This document shows positions 41,701 through 49,940 of a DNA stretch of 64,000 nucleotides, one piece after another. The notes beneath the pieces were generated by a model that saw only the letters and a program-made list of their open reading frames with translations, searched no databases and was not told the origin of the DNA. The position numbers and the translations under genes were made by a program. Position 1 is the first letter of the stretch, and each line of letters starts with the position of its first letter. This stretch comes from Symsagittifera roscoffensis (taxonomy: Eukaryota > Xenacoelomorpha > Acoela > Convolutidae), in the NCBI RefSeq assembly GCF_963678635.1, contig NC_087067.1, forward strand, positions 24,373,547 through 24,437,546, given 5' to 3'.

Positions 41701-44136
41701 GTCGGCGTCGTCCAGATTCTCTACCACCAAGAAGCTCATCCAAAGGTTCCGTCCTCCCATGTGAAGGACCGTCACCGGTGTTCTTCCGGCTACGTAGATA
41801 GCTCCTCGATTTGCAGCGGCTAGTCGGAGATTCGTAGGAATCAAGTCTTCCCGCGTGAAGCCCATTCTCTCCCAGGTTTTTATCGGCATCACACTCACCA
41901 CCGCGCCTGTGTCCAGAAGCCCTGTGACTCCGATTTTTGTTCCGTTGGTGTCAAGCAGGTGTGCTGTCACATCTGCTTCATATCCAATATGTACCGCGTC
42001 TTGTTCCATCATGGCGTCATGGCCTATCCTGCGGACTTTGAGTTCCTCTTCACCCAAATAGATCTGCCCCATTTGGTCATCATCTGTTGTTATGTAAGTC
42101 CTGGTGTAGATGCTGATTCCATCCACGTTCAGCATTATTTGATACGGCCCATAGACCTCCAAGTAGCGTCCATGAAGTTTCTTCATGCGAGGGCCACCCG
42201 TCGTTAGTAGTGCTCGCACAGCTCTCGACTCAGTGCGTGGCTCCACCTGCCTCAGATAATCTGCATATGTGTCCAAATGCATTAAAGTGAACTCTGATGG
42301 TTCACTCAAATTTCTTATTACCTGGTGTCCAGCCACTGAGATTATCGACTGTATCTTCTTTCCTTGCGGCGCCATGCCGAACCTCTTACCGGAGATCACT
42401 TTAAGTTTCATATCTAAACTGCTTGGTGTTTTCGTCTCCTCGAACTCCGTTGCCTCGAAGGTATTCAGTTGCTCCTGAAGCTTTTCATTTTCCAGTTCAA
42501 GTTTCACTTTTTGTTCGATCTCTTTCGTCACCAATTCCTGCTGTACTCTATTTAGAGCATCCTTTGCGGCTGCCTTATAATCGATCTTGAAGTCATCGGC
42601 CGCAGTTGCTGGTTCCGGTTCACGTGCTTCTTCTGTTACCGCTTGCATTTTCTTTGCCGCCAGCTCTTGAGGTTTGTCCTTCCTGCGTGCCTCTGCTTCG
42701 CTCAAGAGTCGAGCCTTGCTTGCTTTCACTCCTGACAAAGCTTCTTCATGCCTTGGATGCTTGATGTCTGCCACTGCATCCCAGAATTGCGGACAATCTG
42801 ATTTAAAATGACCTTCCAAGTTACAAAAGAAACACCTCGGGCCAAATTTTGCAATTACTCCTCTCATGAAATCCTCATGATCCAACTCTGACGCATCTTC
42901 GTCCTCGAGGCTAAAGCCTATTGCTTTCATGCCTTGTTTGTAAGCTGGGCATGCTGACACATGATGGTCTGTTGAACTGCAATTAGCACAAGAACGTCTC
43001 TTGTCCATATCATCCCTCGGTTTGTACCAATTGTTCCCTTGGTTAGCTGGTCCGTTGTTAAAATTGCCATAATTGTTCTTGTAATATCCAGATCTCGAAG
43101 GAGGTTTCAACAAAAGATACTCTTTTGATTTGAGCCTCAACTCCTCCGGTGTTGGCGCATTAGTTGATAGTGGTGTGTAATGCGTTGCTAGCATCGTACG
43201 AAGTTCATCATTTTTCACACCATCGATGAATTTTGAGGCTACGGCCAGGTTCATCCTTCGGTTTGACTCATCCGGTTGGCTGCGTCTTCTCAGCATTTCC
43301 AAATCATCGAGAAACTTGTCTATTGTTTCATCTTCTCGTTGCCTCCGTTTCTCGAAGCGCATCATCGCCTGGTGCCCCTGCACCCCTGATCCGAAACGGT
43401 TTAACAAGATTTCGAAGATTTTCTCAGCAGTGTCACGTTGATACTGTTTCTTAGCCATGACACAGTTCAGGGCTGTCCCTTCTAAGTTGCTGGTGAGCGC
43501 GCTGCATTCCTGTCTCTCCGACAAGTCCTCTTCCTCGAAATGCAGCTTCATTACCTCTATCCAGGTATCAATACAGCCATCAGATTCGTCCTTGTAGCAT
43601 CTTGGCTTCTTAAAGACTCTTCTGGACTTTTCACTGCGTTCATTGGTTCTAGATAACCGCGTCAGGAATGTCTCCAAAGACCTGTTCAGGGGTTCAAATG
43701 CTGTGGCCATTGCCGTAGCATCCCTTGAGTGTCCCGCCTGAGTGTCCTCACACCTTGTCGAAGGCTCTGTGTGCGGTGCATCCCTGCAATCCGAATCACC
43801 TTGAGCGTTTCCCGCTTGGCCCATGTGACTCCTCCTCGGGCTTGTATGCCCCATGTTGCCAGAATCGCTTCTCCCAGTCGCATGTGTGTTTTGCGTTGGT
43901 CGTTCGTTCGAGGTTTGTCTGTTCCCCGTTGAACTCGCTCTACTGTTCGGGCCCCATGCTGTATTACCCCTTGTGGCATAGCCTGATGAACTGCCCCTGC
44001 CTCTAGTGGATCCATACGTCTTCCTCCTTTGATGTTCATTGAAGTTCACCTTCGGTTCCCTGCTGGGACCTCCCGAGTTCGGCTCTCCTTCTTTTGGTCC
44101 ACTCTTGCTGCTAAGTAGCCCGTCCAACCTATCCAT
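35788..44136 (-). CDS. ORF B: gag-protease-RT-RNase H-integrase-macro polyprotein (2782 aa)
   Basis: One uninterrupted frame carries all retroelement enzymes. Approximate residues: retrotransposon gag 185-330; CCHC knuckles CANCSSTDHHVSAC (382) and CFFCNLEGHFKSDC (434); aspartic protease LLDTGAVVS (739) with FILGRDF; RT with LDLGSAFWQVPL and YVDD (1226); RNase H with LDTDAS (1373); integrase HHCC zinc finger (about 1999-2040), D (IDHQK, 2064), D (QSDNGT, 2124), E (VERQNR, 2160) and a GPY/F motif WRGPF (2302). A ~490-residue insertion between RNase H and integrase is low in complexity and contains three LSGE units. After integrase come an acidic linker and, at about 2630-2782, a TARG1/OARD1-like macro domain. 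Gag and pol are fused without a frameshift. It is in the same frame as ORF A, two codons after ORF A's UAG. Ty3/gypsy assignment is firm; clade is not. Confidence 0.95.
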   Translation of the reverse strand: MDRLDGLLSSKSGPKEGEPNSGGPSREPKVNFNEHQRRKTYGSTRGRGSSSGYATRGNTAWGPNSRASSTGNRQTSNERPTQNTHATGRSDSGNMGHTSPRRSHMGQAGNAQGDSDCRDAPHTEPSTRCEDTQAGHSRDATAMATAFEPLNRSLETFLTRLSRTNERSEKSRRVFKKPRCYKDESDGCIDTWIEVMKLHFEEEDLSERQECSALTSNLEGTALNCVMAKKQYQRDTAEKIFEILLNRFGSGVQGHQAMMRFEKRRQREDETIDKFLDDLEMLRRRSQPDESNRRMNLAVASKFIDGVKNDELRTMLATHYTPLSTNAPTPEELRLKSKEYLLLKPPSRSGYYKNNYGNFNNGPANQGNNWYKPRDDMDKRRSCANCSSTDHHVSACPAYKQGMKAIGFSLEDEDASELDHEDFMRGVIAKFGPRCFFCNLEGHFKSDCPQFWDAVADIKHPRHEEALSGVKASKARLLSEAEARRKDKPQELAAKKMQAVTEEAREPEPATAADDFKIDYKAAAKDALNRVQQELVTKEIEQKVKLELENEKLQEQLNTFEATEFEETKTPSSLDMKLKVISGKRFGMAPQGKKIQSIISVAGHQVIRNLSEPSEFTLMHLDTYADYLRQVEPRTESRAVRALLTTGGPRMKKLHGRYLEVYGPYQIMLNVDGISIYTRTYITTDDDQMGQIYLGEEELKVRRIGHDAMMEQDAVHIGYEADVTAHLLDTNGTKIGVTGLLDTGAVVSVMPIKTWERMGFTREDLIPTNLRLAAANRGAIYVAGRTPVTVLHMGGRNLWMSFLVVENLDDADQFILGRDFVRNFDVMIDLNNGLIRIRNPDRKYVKRPINRIITDENKVPVFLDRKVKLQPGQAVVAIFRMRNLNSLSDSKQVYLVPNPNSQSSVILGRSFSVTRNGLCVSVLLNTLDTTVSIQRGKKLGYALPMRTDYEETQNLKKYSVKDCPYHANKDKILKRINELKSIRKLFSMKSETDDGLSSCSNFPERPSSYELDSDKPVLPEIEHLKGKIGEGDFEKLRDLLDRNAEVFSKHKADIGCCNFVEHEIELEEGAVPHREGARRMTPHKSEACRAEIEMLLEYDMIEPSKSPWACGVVMAKKKGGQLRFCCDFRYLNAVTIKDAYPIPRIDESLSKLGDAKFFTTLDLGSAFWQVPLRKKDREKTGFACELGLYQWKRMPFGLCNATATFQRLMAQALTGVTKKYGNLLMCYVDDVVIATPTLEDHIDRLDEVFGCMKRAGLKCKPSKCDILRDSIKYLGRMVDRHGVRPDPEAVEAVLTWKAPRTDTQLMSFLGFANYYREFIKGYADKVYPMQKLMRNKGKKFEWNDEAQVAFENIKRELCEAPVLGMPTEKGMYVLDTDASVVAISGILHQEQEWNGRTVLRPIAYGSKVLSDTEMKYGAPKAEMFAVVTFVEKYRAYLGSAPFKLRVDNRALSWLKTYSMDQSYIGRWIVRLDGYHMIIEHRMRDKHQNADSLSKKTEFYERLEQKQANQAEVKEGFSFLDKETYEALPLTRWLDKSGHPIPGHPELPVEKAAEIKILSKEDPVPLDLLLRSNLVQQELSRMNINSLSLLDKTVQVKPQVMRILGGLLEREVTRDDPEWTAAVASLTVSKKVKIMPSRQQHEENKRDCRTIVQQLVSSIPQEILTSTSYGRKEQGSSKRKKTVTFVDREKEGEEVEQNLLQDYLSGEKDEEKNQQSQDQHPGQVNLSGESEIDEKIPDEKQDLENKVLSGEFRWMRRKYGHDLEERAVSSTTPSTDDKSESSRMNTYSDRDSTSGSELSELAIHTLLVETRARNLDREVYQDPDSDRYLIPSERVFDNAADDLETIAVSKRSISLLPQKEVVRTDLQPFQQETQPLAKIWCVKMEEDTHQPNELNSQMRVMKTYLKARYRLSDLLRAQRNDRMTSNLKRWIENGAPDKGDLEEDSYRILRQYFMQKEGRLYLNKDGTVACRRREEDKVLYKYNAIVLPQLYQTELLFRSHDQMGHQGIDKVYQRILKRFEWPGMKKACEKWVTACLSCQQVKDPRKLRFPLQSIESSEFNEVVQIDHQKICMTDSGYNQVLVMIDHFTKYAEAVPCITASAEETCDHLINTWIARHGCPMTFQSDNGTAFVGELTKELMRRSQVAQAHSTTYHPQTNGLVERQNRTLVSMLRVYCSRYMTDWDRYLPQVMGAYNSTQHSTTGVSPHMMLTGHEKSLPLTFFYPEYEGKKTSPQVYVRDVIRRQQELNDLCRRNTQQAQARQRKRFDKKAAGAKAYSVGDYVWVFQNVIPPKGTKKLLKKWRGPFMITEVHQEGRFYRLSTGRAAHYENIKPHNPSTEDWCIPADMEEGDYLMMDPACEVNEKGTREKNDGNEVVEEGTDTPLDLDPNEQIEADDETLPYAEEDWQDSEQTEVPKNMEPDLPFTMQTRQKDGTRLRKKYNPYGDDFVVDRIDLKKIVEEVVGLEEITVSQDIDIVDDHNDEWVDDWSKPEVEFDDEQQQSNEQDLTNLRVLEWLNEMTSDPEKTSVTIQDVDRESAKYIKTERDDPSWAAQEGQLLIPASNLDLIPGMRSTGTPMDIFVRGVGVGLTHTENLIIKKLRIARETGNLEAETGEEPKKPDIGRVVESYFNLPNEYSSNIILTDSDFILTNRTCAVAITADMSFRTALAADFKREYKNVEFLRKQRPGIRGVAALPPAVSQIPGKYLCFLVTRATEKQHVDPENLVLSLTRLRDFLVEMDVKELSLPVYDPNRGRLHPRELYALVHVIFSDTSIQVYLHKKYYLSIG
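36184..36250 (-). other. Start of the macro domain within ORF B
   Basis: Marks the N-terminal edge of the C-terminal domain (about residues 2630-2782). The family pattern is visible: a beta-strand segment (IILTDSDFILTNRTCAVAI), an ADMSFRTALAADFKREY segment in the place of the DxRMGAGIAxxFKxxF loop, a central strand YLCFLVTRA, helix ENLVLSLTRLRDF, a strand LSLPVYD in the place of the catalytic-Asp loop, and a terminal IQVYL strand. Gly-rich binding-loop residues of active TARG1 are largely replaced. Confidence 0.6.
36399..36409 (-). promoter_or_regulatory. Internal copy of polypurine motif
   Basis: Sense strand TGTCCGGGGAG, identical to the core at the 3' LTR. Here it is read in the frame giving VRGV, unlike the LSGE frame of the three copies near 38.9-39.0 kb, so the match is at nucleotide level. 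It is followed by more purines (TGGGGGTAGG). Confidence 0.45.
38887..39029 (-). promoter_or_regulatory. Three internal copies of polypurine motif
   Basis: TGTCCGGGGAG occurs on the sense strand at 38887-38897, 38953-38963 and 39019-39029, a regular 66-base spacing. All three are read as LSGE in the low-complexity insertion between RNase H and integrase. They may be central polypurine tracts, or a repeated peptide with no nucleic-acid role. Confidence 0.45.
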
Positions 44137-44142
44137 GATAGC

Positions 44143-44145
44143 CTA
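44143..44145 (-). promoter_or_regulatory. In-frame UAG between ORF A and ORF B
   Basis: Sense context is CGA ACU UAG GCU AUC AUG GAU. The AUG of ORF B is six bases after the stop and in the same frame. It permits either readthrough to an A-B fusion or termination followed by reinitiation. Confidence 0.7.
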
Positions 44146-45390
44146 AGTTCGCCTCTCCATCATCGCATCTATCTTTGTGTCAAGAGACCCAAGAGACTGC
44201 TCTTGCTGAATTCTTAACTTCTCCATGTCGGCTCTTAAGCGTAACTCCCTCTGTTCCGCCTCTCTTGTCATTCGTGACAAGTTCCTCGTCATATGTTCGT
44301 CCGTTCTTTCTTTCAAGCGTTTTTCGCTTCTGCCAACTTCTTGTCTGTTGCGGTTTATTTCTTCCCGCAGACTTTCTCTTTCAATGTGAACTGCTCTTTC
44401 CAGTTCACTCATCCTTATCGACATCTGTTCATTTTGTTCTCCTAAACTGCCCACTATGTTGTTTAAGGCTTCCTCTAGTGCTGCCCCGTTATCCATGAGT
44501 GGCGTCACTAGTGGTGGTGTAACTCTGTCGGTCCCAGGTAGCTTCGTGCTGGTAGAGATCCGGGCCTTGACTCTCTGTCTTGAAGTTTTATCATTATCTA
44601 TTTCAGGATCCGCTAACGCGTTGCCAAGCCCTCTGGTTCTACTCTCTTCAGGTTGTGGCTCCGAACTTGTCCTAATCGCGAAGTCCTTGGACTGGCCCGG
44701 TGTGTTTGCCTCTTTGCTTATCGTTGTCACTACACCAAATTTATCCATGGTTCCAGTCTCTCTTCCGACGTGTGCCTCACTCTCCTGGATCGAACTATTG
44801 AGACTGACTTGAGATCCAAAGTCCCCTTGCTCCTCTTCATCCTCTTCCTCCTGGGACTCCCCATCGTTTCCTGCTCCTCCTCCCATGCTGAATGGAAAGA
44901 TGTTTCCGAAGGTATTCTTCATTCTTTCTGAGAACGATGATGAGGTTGTTTGTTTTCCAGTTCCGCTTGCCATCATAGTGTTGTCTGTCGGAGATCTTCT
45001 AGTTGCCGTTACTTCAGTTGAGATGTCGGACAGTTCCGACATCTCCTCTCGATCCAACGTCCCGGTGGAAGTGGCAAAATCATGGCCTTGTTCTACCGGA
45101 GTAGATTCACTCGCCAGCCTTCTGCCTCTCCCTTCCAGTCCATTTACTCCCTGGTTGTCGTTCATGGTATGGTCCGTATTGACCTCCACTTCTAGCAGTT
45201 CTTTTTGCTCTTCTGAGGTCTTTTGACTTCTCGTTTCAACCATTCTGCCTGAAACCGTCCCCTCTTTTTCGGACCGGGTTCGCTTGATCCAATCCACAAA
45301 AGGATCGGTCATCGTTTTTCTTTGCTTTTCAGGCATGAATTTCCTAGAGCTATTACCTCGTTTTGGTATCCTTGACTTGTCTAAATTCAT
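44143..45390 (-). CDS. ORF A: 415-residue acidic/coiled-coil protein upstream of gag
   Basis: Not recognised as a known family. It is basic and Lys-rich at the start, then Ser/Thr/Glu-rich with an acidic run (QEEEDEEEQGD, about 190), and ends in a long coiled coil (about 310-415, with SELERAVHIERESLREE and EKRLKERTDEHM). A classical gag capsid is not here but in ORF B, so this is an extra pre-gag protein, possibly a structural or RNA-binding partner. The match to the decayed copy at 21180 (SESTP-EQG and SELSD-S phrases) shows it is an old, conserved part of the family. The first AUG at 45390 is taken as start. In frame with ORF B across one UAG. Confidence 0.85.
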   Translation of the reverse strand: MNLDKSRIPKRGNSSRKFMPEKQRKTMTDPFVDWIKRTRSEKEGTVSGRMVETRSQKTSEEQKELLEVEVNTDHTMNDNQGVNGLEGRGRRLASESTPVEQGHDFATSTGTLDREEMSELSDISTEVTATRRSPTDNTMMASGTGKQTTSSSFSERMKNTFGNIFPFSMGGGAGNDGESQEEEDEEEQGDFGSQVSLNSSIQESEAHVGRETGTMDKFGVVTTISKEANTPGQSKDFAIRTSSEPQPEESRTRGLGNALADPEIDNDKTSRQRVKARISTSTKLPGTDRVTPPLVTPLMDNGAALEEALNNIVGSLGEQNEQMSIRMSELERAVHIERESLREEINRNRQEVGRSEKRLKERTDEHMTRNLSRMTREAEQRELRLRADMEKLRIQQEQSLGSLDTKIDAMMERRT

Positions 45391-46164
45391 TCTTTATTTG
45401 TCACTTTCCTATGCCTACTCTTGACTCAATTGCTAGAGACCTTATAGTTTTATTAACAATAATAATGACACAACACAATAAATTTCACCAGATTCTATTA
45501 AATAGTGACCACGAATCCCTGTATGTTGTCAGAGTACAGTTTGTATAAAATTTATTCACACTAGCCGATTATCGGTCCAAAGATCTGGAAACTAGCACAA
45601 TATGATGTTATCAGTCAATTTAAAAGATAGTGTAGTCACTACCCAATCAAGCACAGTTTAGGTTGATTTAAAATCAAAAACAAAAATTATATATTGACAC
45701 AATATGAATGTATATATAAAAAACGTATGTGTCTTGTACTCTTAGTTGGTCGCAGTACAATAGTCGAACCTGTCTTTTAAAGAAAAAGCTTTCCCTGCTT
45801 GGTGCTGCACCAAACAGACAAAACTTTGAAGGCAGTTATTTTCTCAAGTGGGCGTCTATTGCACCCACCGAGTATTGTGTTACCTATCTGCCTTCGGACT
45901 GCCCGAGCTAGACCTACTAAAATCCTCAGGGCAGTCACTTTTCCCAAAAACGTATTATGTTTCAATCCACACCAATGAGTCACGCTCTTTCTAATTTAGA
46001 CTTAGTGTCGCGAATATCCGAGTTCGGACCTGTTTTGTATTAGTCTGGTTCTTTTTGAGAGGCAAGTTACCAGTGCAGTCACTGATACCTAGCCTGTTTA
46101 TTAATAACCTAATACCTCTCGCTTTTTGGTCTTTCTTTCGTTTACCTAAGTCCTTAATAAAATA

Positions 46165-47800
46165 ATACCCCTCCGGATTGGCACAAATAGGACCCTTCCG
46201 GACTGTCAGAATATGGACCCCTCCGGGTTGGGACCCCTCCGAGTTAGTTAATAGTAGACCCCTCCGGATTTGGACCCCTCCGAATTAGCAACTATAAGAC
46301 CCCTCCGGATTCGGACCCCTCCGGTTTTGTGGAAAGTAGACCCCTCCGGATTCGGAGCCCTTAGCTCTGTCAAAGTAGCTTTTCGTAGTTTTCTTAATTT
46401 CAGCTTATACCCCTCCGGATACGTTCTGCGTTGCTCTTATGCTGTTTGAATTAACTGGGAAGGGTATAGGATCCTTTCCTAGACCCCTCCGGATTGAAGT
46501 TAAGGCACTTATTTGACAATTCACACTAACGGTGAAGGGTCTTATCACTTGCCTAATTTCGACTCTATTATGGTTGTCTTGTGCCTTCAGCCCTCCCTTT
46601 TTGTCTAGAACTGTCCTAAGTTACTTAGTTCAATCGCTATCAACTTTTGGTAGGGGTATAAGGGGTTTTTCAGAAAAATTTATAAAACGTGAAGGGTGTA
46701 CCCCTCCGGATTTGTGTAATTTGCTAAAAACAATCTCAAAAATTTTCTCGCTCGCTTTTTCGAGTAATTCTCTTTCCTACTAGTAAGTTCAGCTAATTTC
46801 TGATCTAATGGTACCAAGATTGACTCGATATGCTCTGTAGTTCCAAAGTTATTAACCAAAACGTCTTTTTTTCCAAATTCAAAAATTTTCTCTCTTATAG
46901 GTTCCGCCTAACTTTTTCCGCAAATCTGGTCCTTTCGACCTAAAAATTATTGATCTGAGCTCACAAGTCCTATACTCTTCTAGTTCAATGCAAAAGACCC
47001 GATCTAAAACGCTTTTGTAGAAAAAATTTGCGAAAAACTATGCTACCTGGACCCCTCCGGATTGATGAATCCACCAAATCAAACACGTTATGTTCGATTT
47101 CTCTGCAACCCGGAAGGCTTTCGGGTAGCGGGTTTTAAAACTCGTAGATTCACTAGTGGACGTTGTCCGAACAACTATTTTTACTGTCCTAACTCAAAGA
47201 TTTCAAAAAATTTTCTGATTTTATAGTGTTTCTTACTATCAAAAATGGGAAAATTTGGTTTTTGGTACCAATCTAGTTCCAACCACTTCCGAACTAAAGT
47301 TAACCGGTTCTACTTATTACAGTAGTGCAGTTACGATGTAACACACTAACTTAGCGCTTTTTTCCGTTTCAAAAAAATATCGATATCTCAAAAATCGCGA
47401 CTTGTGGGGGGATCAAAATATCGCTATTTTGACCCTAAAAACCGGTCTGTTTTCGTTGTTTTTCACTGAAAAACGATATAAGACTATTAATATAGGCTAT
47501 ATAAATAATAATATTAGTAATACTATACCCCTCCGGGTTTGTTTATTATCCGAATTAAGGTGCTTAACTCGGATATTCGCAGTTCGGTGAAGGGTCACTA
47601 CAGTGCAGCACTGTCGAGCCCCCCACAGATTACTATCTTACTTTTTGTACCAAAAGGGATACAAAAATTGTTAACGATACCCAACAGTCGATTGTTGTTG
47701 TCGTTGAGCCCCTTCTTGTTGCTCCTTGAACTGCTTGCCGGATCGGTCTTCACCCAAGACCCTTCCGAATTGAGCGCAAATCAGTTGACCCCTCCGGATT
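46165..47800 (-). repeat. Array of 14 AATCCGGAGGGGT-type motifs in the leader
   Basis: On the plus strand ACCCCTCCG occurs 14 times, most often as ACCCCTCCGGATT. Eight of the copies lie within 46165-46355, commonly in pairs 16-17 bases apart; the others are scattered to about 47800. Variants with CCCTTCCG occur near 46192, 47757 and 48231, and the LTR carries ACCCTTCCGGATT and its inverse. The central TCCGGA is itself palindromic. Confidence 0.85.
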
Positions 47801-48332
47801 GAGCGCAATTTATCATTAACGTGCTTAAATGCTCAAATAACCCTACAGTACAAGCCTCACAAACGGGCCTCAAAGTTGATCGTAACGATCCTGACTGATA
47901 TAAATGCCTGTAACAACAATATATCTATCAACAACAAACGGGGGGGTTGAATCACATCTTGTCTGGGGGGATGATTTCTACTGATTTTTTACTTTTTTTT
48001 TACTGTTTTTGGTTTTTTCGGTTATTTTTTATGTTTTTTGTTTTTCTTGGGTACTATGCTACTTTTTGTTTGGTTTTACTTATATCTTTAAGTGTTTTTG
48101 GTCACCAACCACTCAGGGGACGAGGGGACGGCCGATCCCCCCACCCTTCCTGGTTCGTGAATTTTCGGTCTTAACTAGGTTAAAAAACTATTCACGGCAA
48201 TTCGGAAGGCCTCCGCGTTCCGAACTACCCTTCCGCCCCGGCGGTTTAGGCCTATTAAGGGCGTTAATGTGAGCATCCGCTCGGCGCGGAGTGCTCGTTA
48301 ACGGTTCTGCCGTTCATGATGTTAAAAAAGAA

Positions 48333-48350
48333 TAACACCCAGGAGCGCCA
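48333..48350 (-). promoter_or_regulatory. Putative tRNA primer-binding site
   Basis: Sense strand TGGCGCTCCTGGGTG begins 12 bases inside the 5' LTR edge. Its complement ends in GCGCCA, as a tRNA 3' end would. The 12-base offset is larger than usual, and I cannot name the tRNA. Confidence 0.4.
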
Positions 48351-48362
48351 TAAAAACATACA

Positions 48363-49284
48363 TGTAACATTCGCCCGGAAGATACATATCGACGGATAAC
48401 AAAACTAAGTCTTAAGACGACTGGCTAGCGTCTAAACAGAGCTTTGCATGTTTTTCACCGTCTCTACCAAGCCAGTACTTTTCGGTGGTCTTTCTTACAT
48501 CAGGCTGACAAAAACGTTACTGTTCTCCGGCTTCGACCAGAACGCTCAAATTAACTGAATTACATGCGAAATTAGTGAGCCCATGGCTGGGTCTCTGTAT
48601 CCCCAGACCACGAGGTCACTCCTAAAAACAGGGCTACTACTTATCATATTACTATTGTTTTTGTTCAGTAGATAAAAATCATCATCTCCATCGAAGATGG
48701 ATCAACCCCTTTCCCCCAACTCCTAGCACCTCATCCTTGTCAAAACTAATCAAAATATCAGTTAAATTCAAGTCAGGACATGACAGGATGCTAAAAGTTT
48801 ATGTGAGTTAATAAAAGTTTCCGTCCCGAGACCCTTCCGGATTCTTGAATCCGCTGAATCAAGCTCCTTACTCTTGATTTCTTGCTAATCCGGAAGGCTG
48901 GTTCTCACCCTTCACCGTTGTTGGCAAGGGCCTTGCAACTATTGTAGCAGCACAATAGTTGCAACTCGGAACGCTCTCTGCTATTCTGTATTTTGTTGTC
49001 GTTCTCTAATCTCGATTTTCGTACTGTTCGCAATCGCAGATAAAAGTTGTTCTGTTTCTTTCTGCTATTTTAGCCAAAATGGCCGTTTTAACATTTCTCA
49101 GAAATGTTACGTCATCACTTCGAAAATTTAAAATTTAGAATTCCAGAATCTTCTAGCCTTCACCGTTTGGCCAATCATTCAAATAACGTCCTTATCCGTT
49201 CTAAATCGCCAATCCGGAAGGTTCACTGCTAAAATCCTGAATTCGGCAGAGACTGCATTTTGGCCATTCTGGTCGAATGTCACA
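48363..49284 (-). repeat. 5' LTR (right copy)
   Basis: Same length and ends as the left LTR. The hairpin is at 48933-48964 and the palindrome at 49089-49109. Transcription of the element should start within it and run leftward. No clear TATA box could be assigned. Confidence 0.95.
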
Positions 49285-49940
49285 ATACTTGAAATTTTTA
49301 AAAGAATTTGAAAAAGTCTAACATAATTTTCCAAGTTAGTTTTCTTTTTAAAACTTGTCTGAGCACAACAGCAGGCAAATGTACTCTGGTCGTTTTTTTT
49401 GCAGGCCACGAGTAATGAAACTCACTAGGCACAAAGCAAAACAAATCACACTCTTCTCACCCCTGTCTTTGAAGCGCAGACACTTCCTCTGCCTTCAGTT
49501 TCTGCTCACGTCTTGCTTTCGCCTTCCTCTTTGTCTGTGATGGTCTCTGTTGTTTTCCCCTGATATTGCCAATCAGCTCTGACGGCCTTTCTTCATGTGC
49601 CACTAACAATCGCAGAGATTTCAGCTCCAATTCAGCACTCTGGTGCAGCTTCAAATATTCCTTGAGCTACCCCGGGTCCTTTTGCTTGCTTTTGTAGAGT
49701 AGCCGTTTTGTAGCTGGAATAATGAGCACTCCTGTGCCGAGAAGCTGACTAAACAAGTCGGGCGTTCCTTCCCTTCTGCAATAGACGATCGCCAATATCT
49801 GCTGCTTCTTCGACTTCAAATGGTTTGTCAGCTCCTTGACACCTGTTGGTCAATAGTTTTTTGTTCTGTGGCTGTTAATGGTGTTGTTTACCACGTCGTG
49901 CCACACAACGTGTATTATTAAATAGTTTCAGATAGTTGAA
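49285..49940. other. Flank between the two retroelements
   Basis: It does not continue the decayed gag-pol seen left of the giant element. Apart from a possible minus-strand exon (49457-49668) I see no gene. The 5' end of the non-LTR element probably lies in the right part but has no visible landmark. Confidence 0.45.
49457..49668 (-). other. Possible minus-strand coding exon, unrecognised
   Basis: An open frame reads LKEYLKLHQSAELELKSL onward to a Lys/Arg/Gln-rich segment (TKRKAKARREQKLKAEE). It has a helical, coiled-coil-like composition less AT-rich than nearby DNA. GTGAGA follows at the end and could be a splice donor; the acceptor side (CGGGGTAG) is poor. It may equally be a transposon remnant. 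Confidence 0.25.

Larger units (their letters stand above)
45391..48362 (-). other. 5' leader of the giant element
   Basis: About 3 kb between the 5' LTR and ORF A without a long sense frame. It contains the motif array at 46165-47800 and a putative primer-binding site near the LTR. Such a leader could hold packaging or dimerisation signals; none can be recognised directly. Confidence 0.75.
24694..49284 (-). mobile_element. Giant Ty3/gypsy-like LTR retroelement, near-intact, 24.6 kb
   Basis: Two 922-bp direct repeats (24694-25615, 48363-49284) bound an interior of about 22.7 kb whose four long ORFs all lie on the minus strand. The 5' LTR is therefore the right-hand one. In sense order: leader, ORF A, ORF B (gag-pol-macro), ORF C, ORF D. 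I found one mismatch between the LTRs (T at 24912, C at 48581), which implies a very recent insertion. Only ATA is shared by the outer flanks (24691-24693 and 49285-49287), less than the usual 4-6 bp. Giant Ty3/gypsy elements are known (Ogre in plants, Burro in planarians); this one is in that size class, with most of the excess length in ORFs C and D and in extra regions of B. No signal-peptide-bearing envelope gene was found. Confidence 0.95.

Noticed and set aside
33924-44145. Alternative genetic code with UAG as glutamine
   Set aside because: The receptor gene and GT-AG introns point to an animal, for which a standard nuclear code is expected; the two element UAGs are better explained by readthrough, reinitiation or mutation.
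26407-45226. Many plus-strand ORFs up to 243 aa opposite the giant element
   Set aside because: They are antisense shadows of ORFs A-D, have no recognisable domains and low-quality composition.
48330-48350. tRNA gene at the leader edge
   Set aside because: Only a 3'-end-like stretch is present, with no cloverleaf; it fits a primer-binding site better.
24694-49284. Endogenous virus or large DNA virus insertion
   Set aside because: LTRs, gag-pol order and integrase identify an LTR retroelement; no capsid, polymerase B or packaging ATPase was seen.
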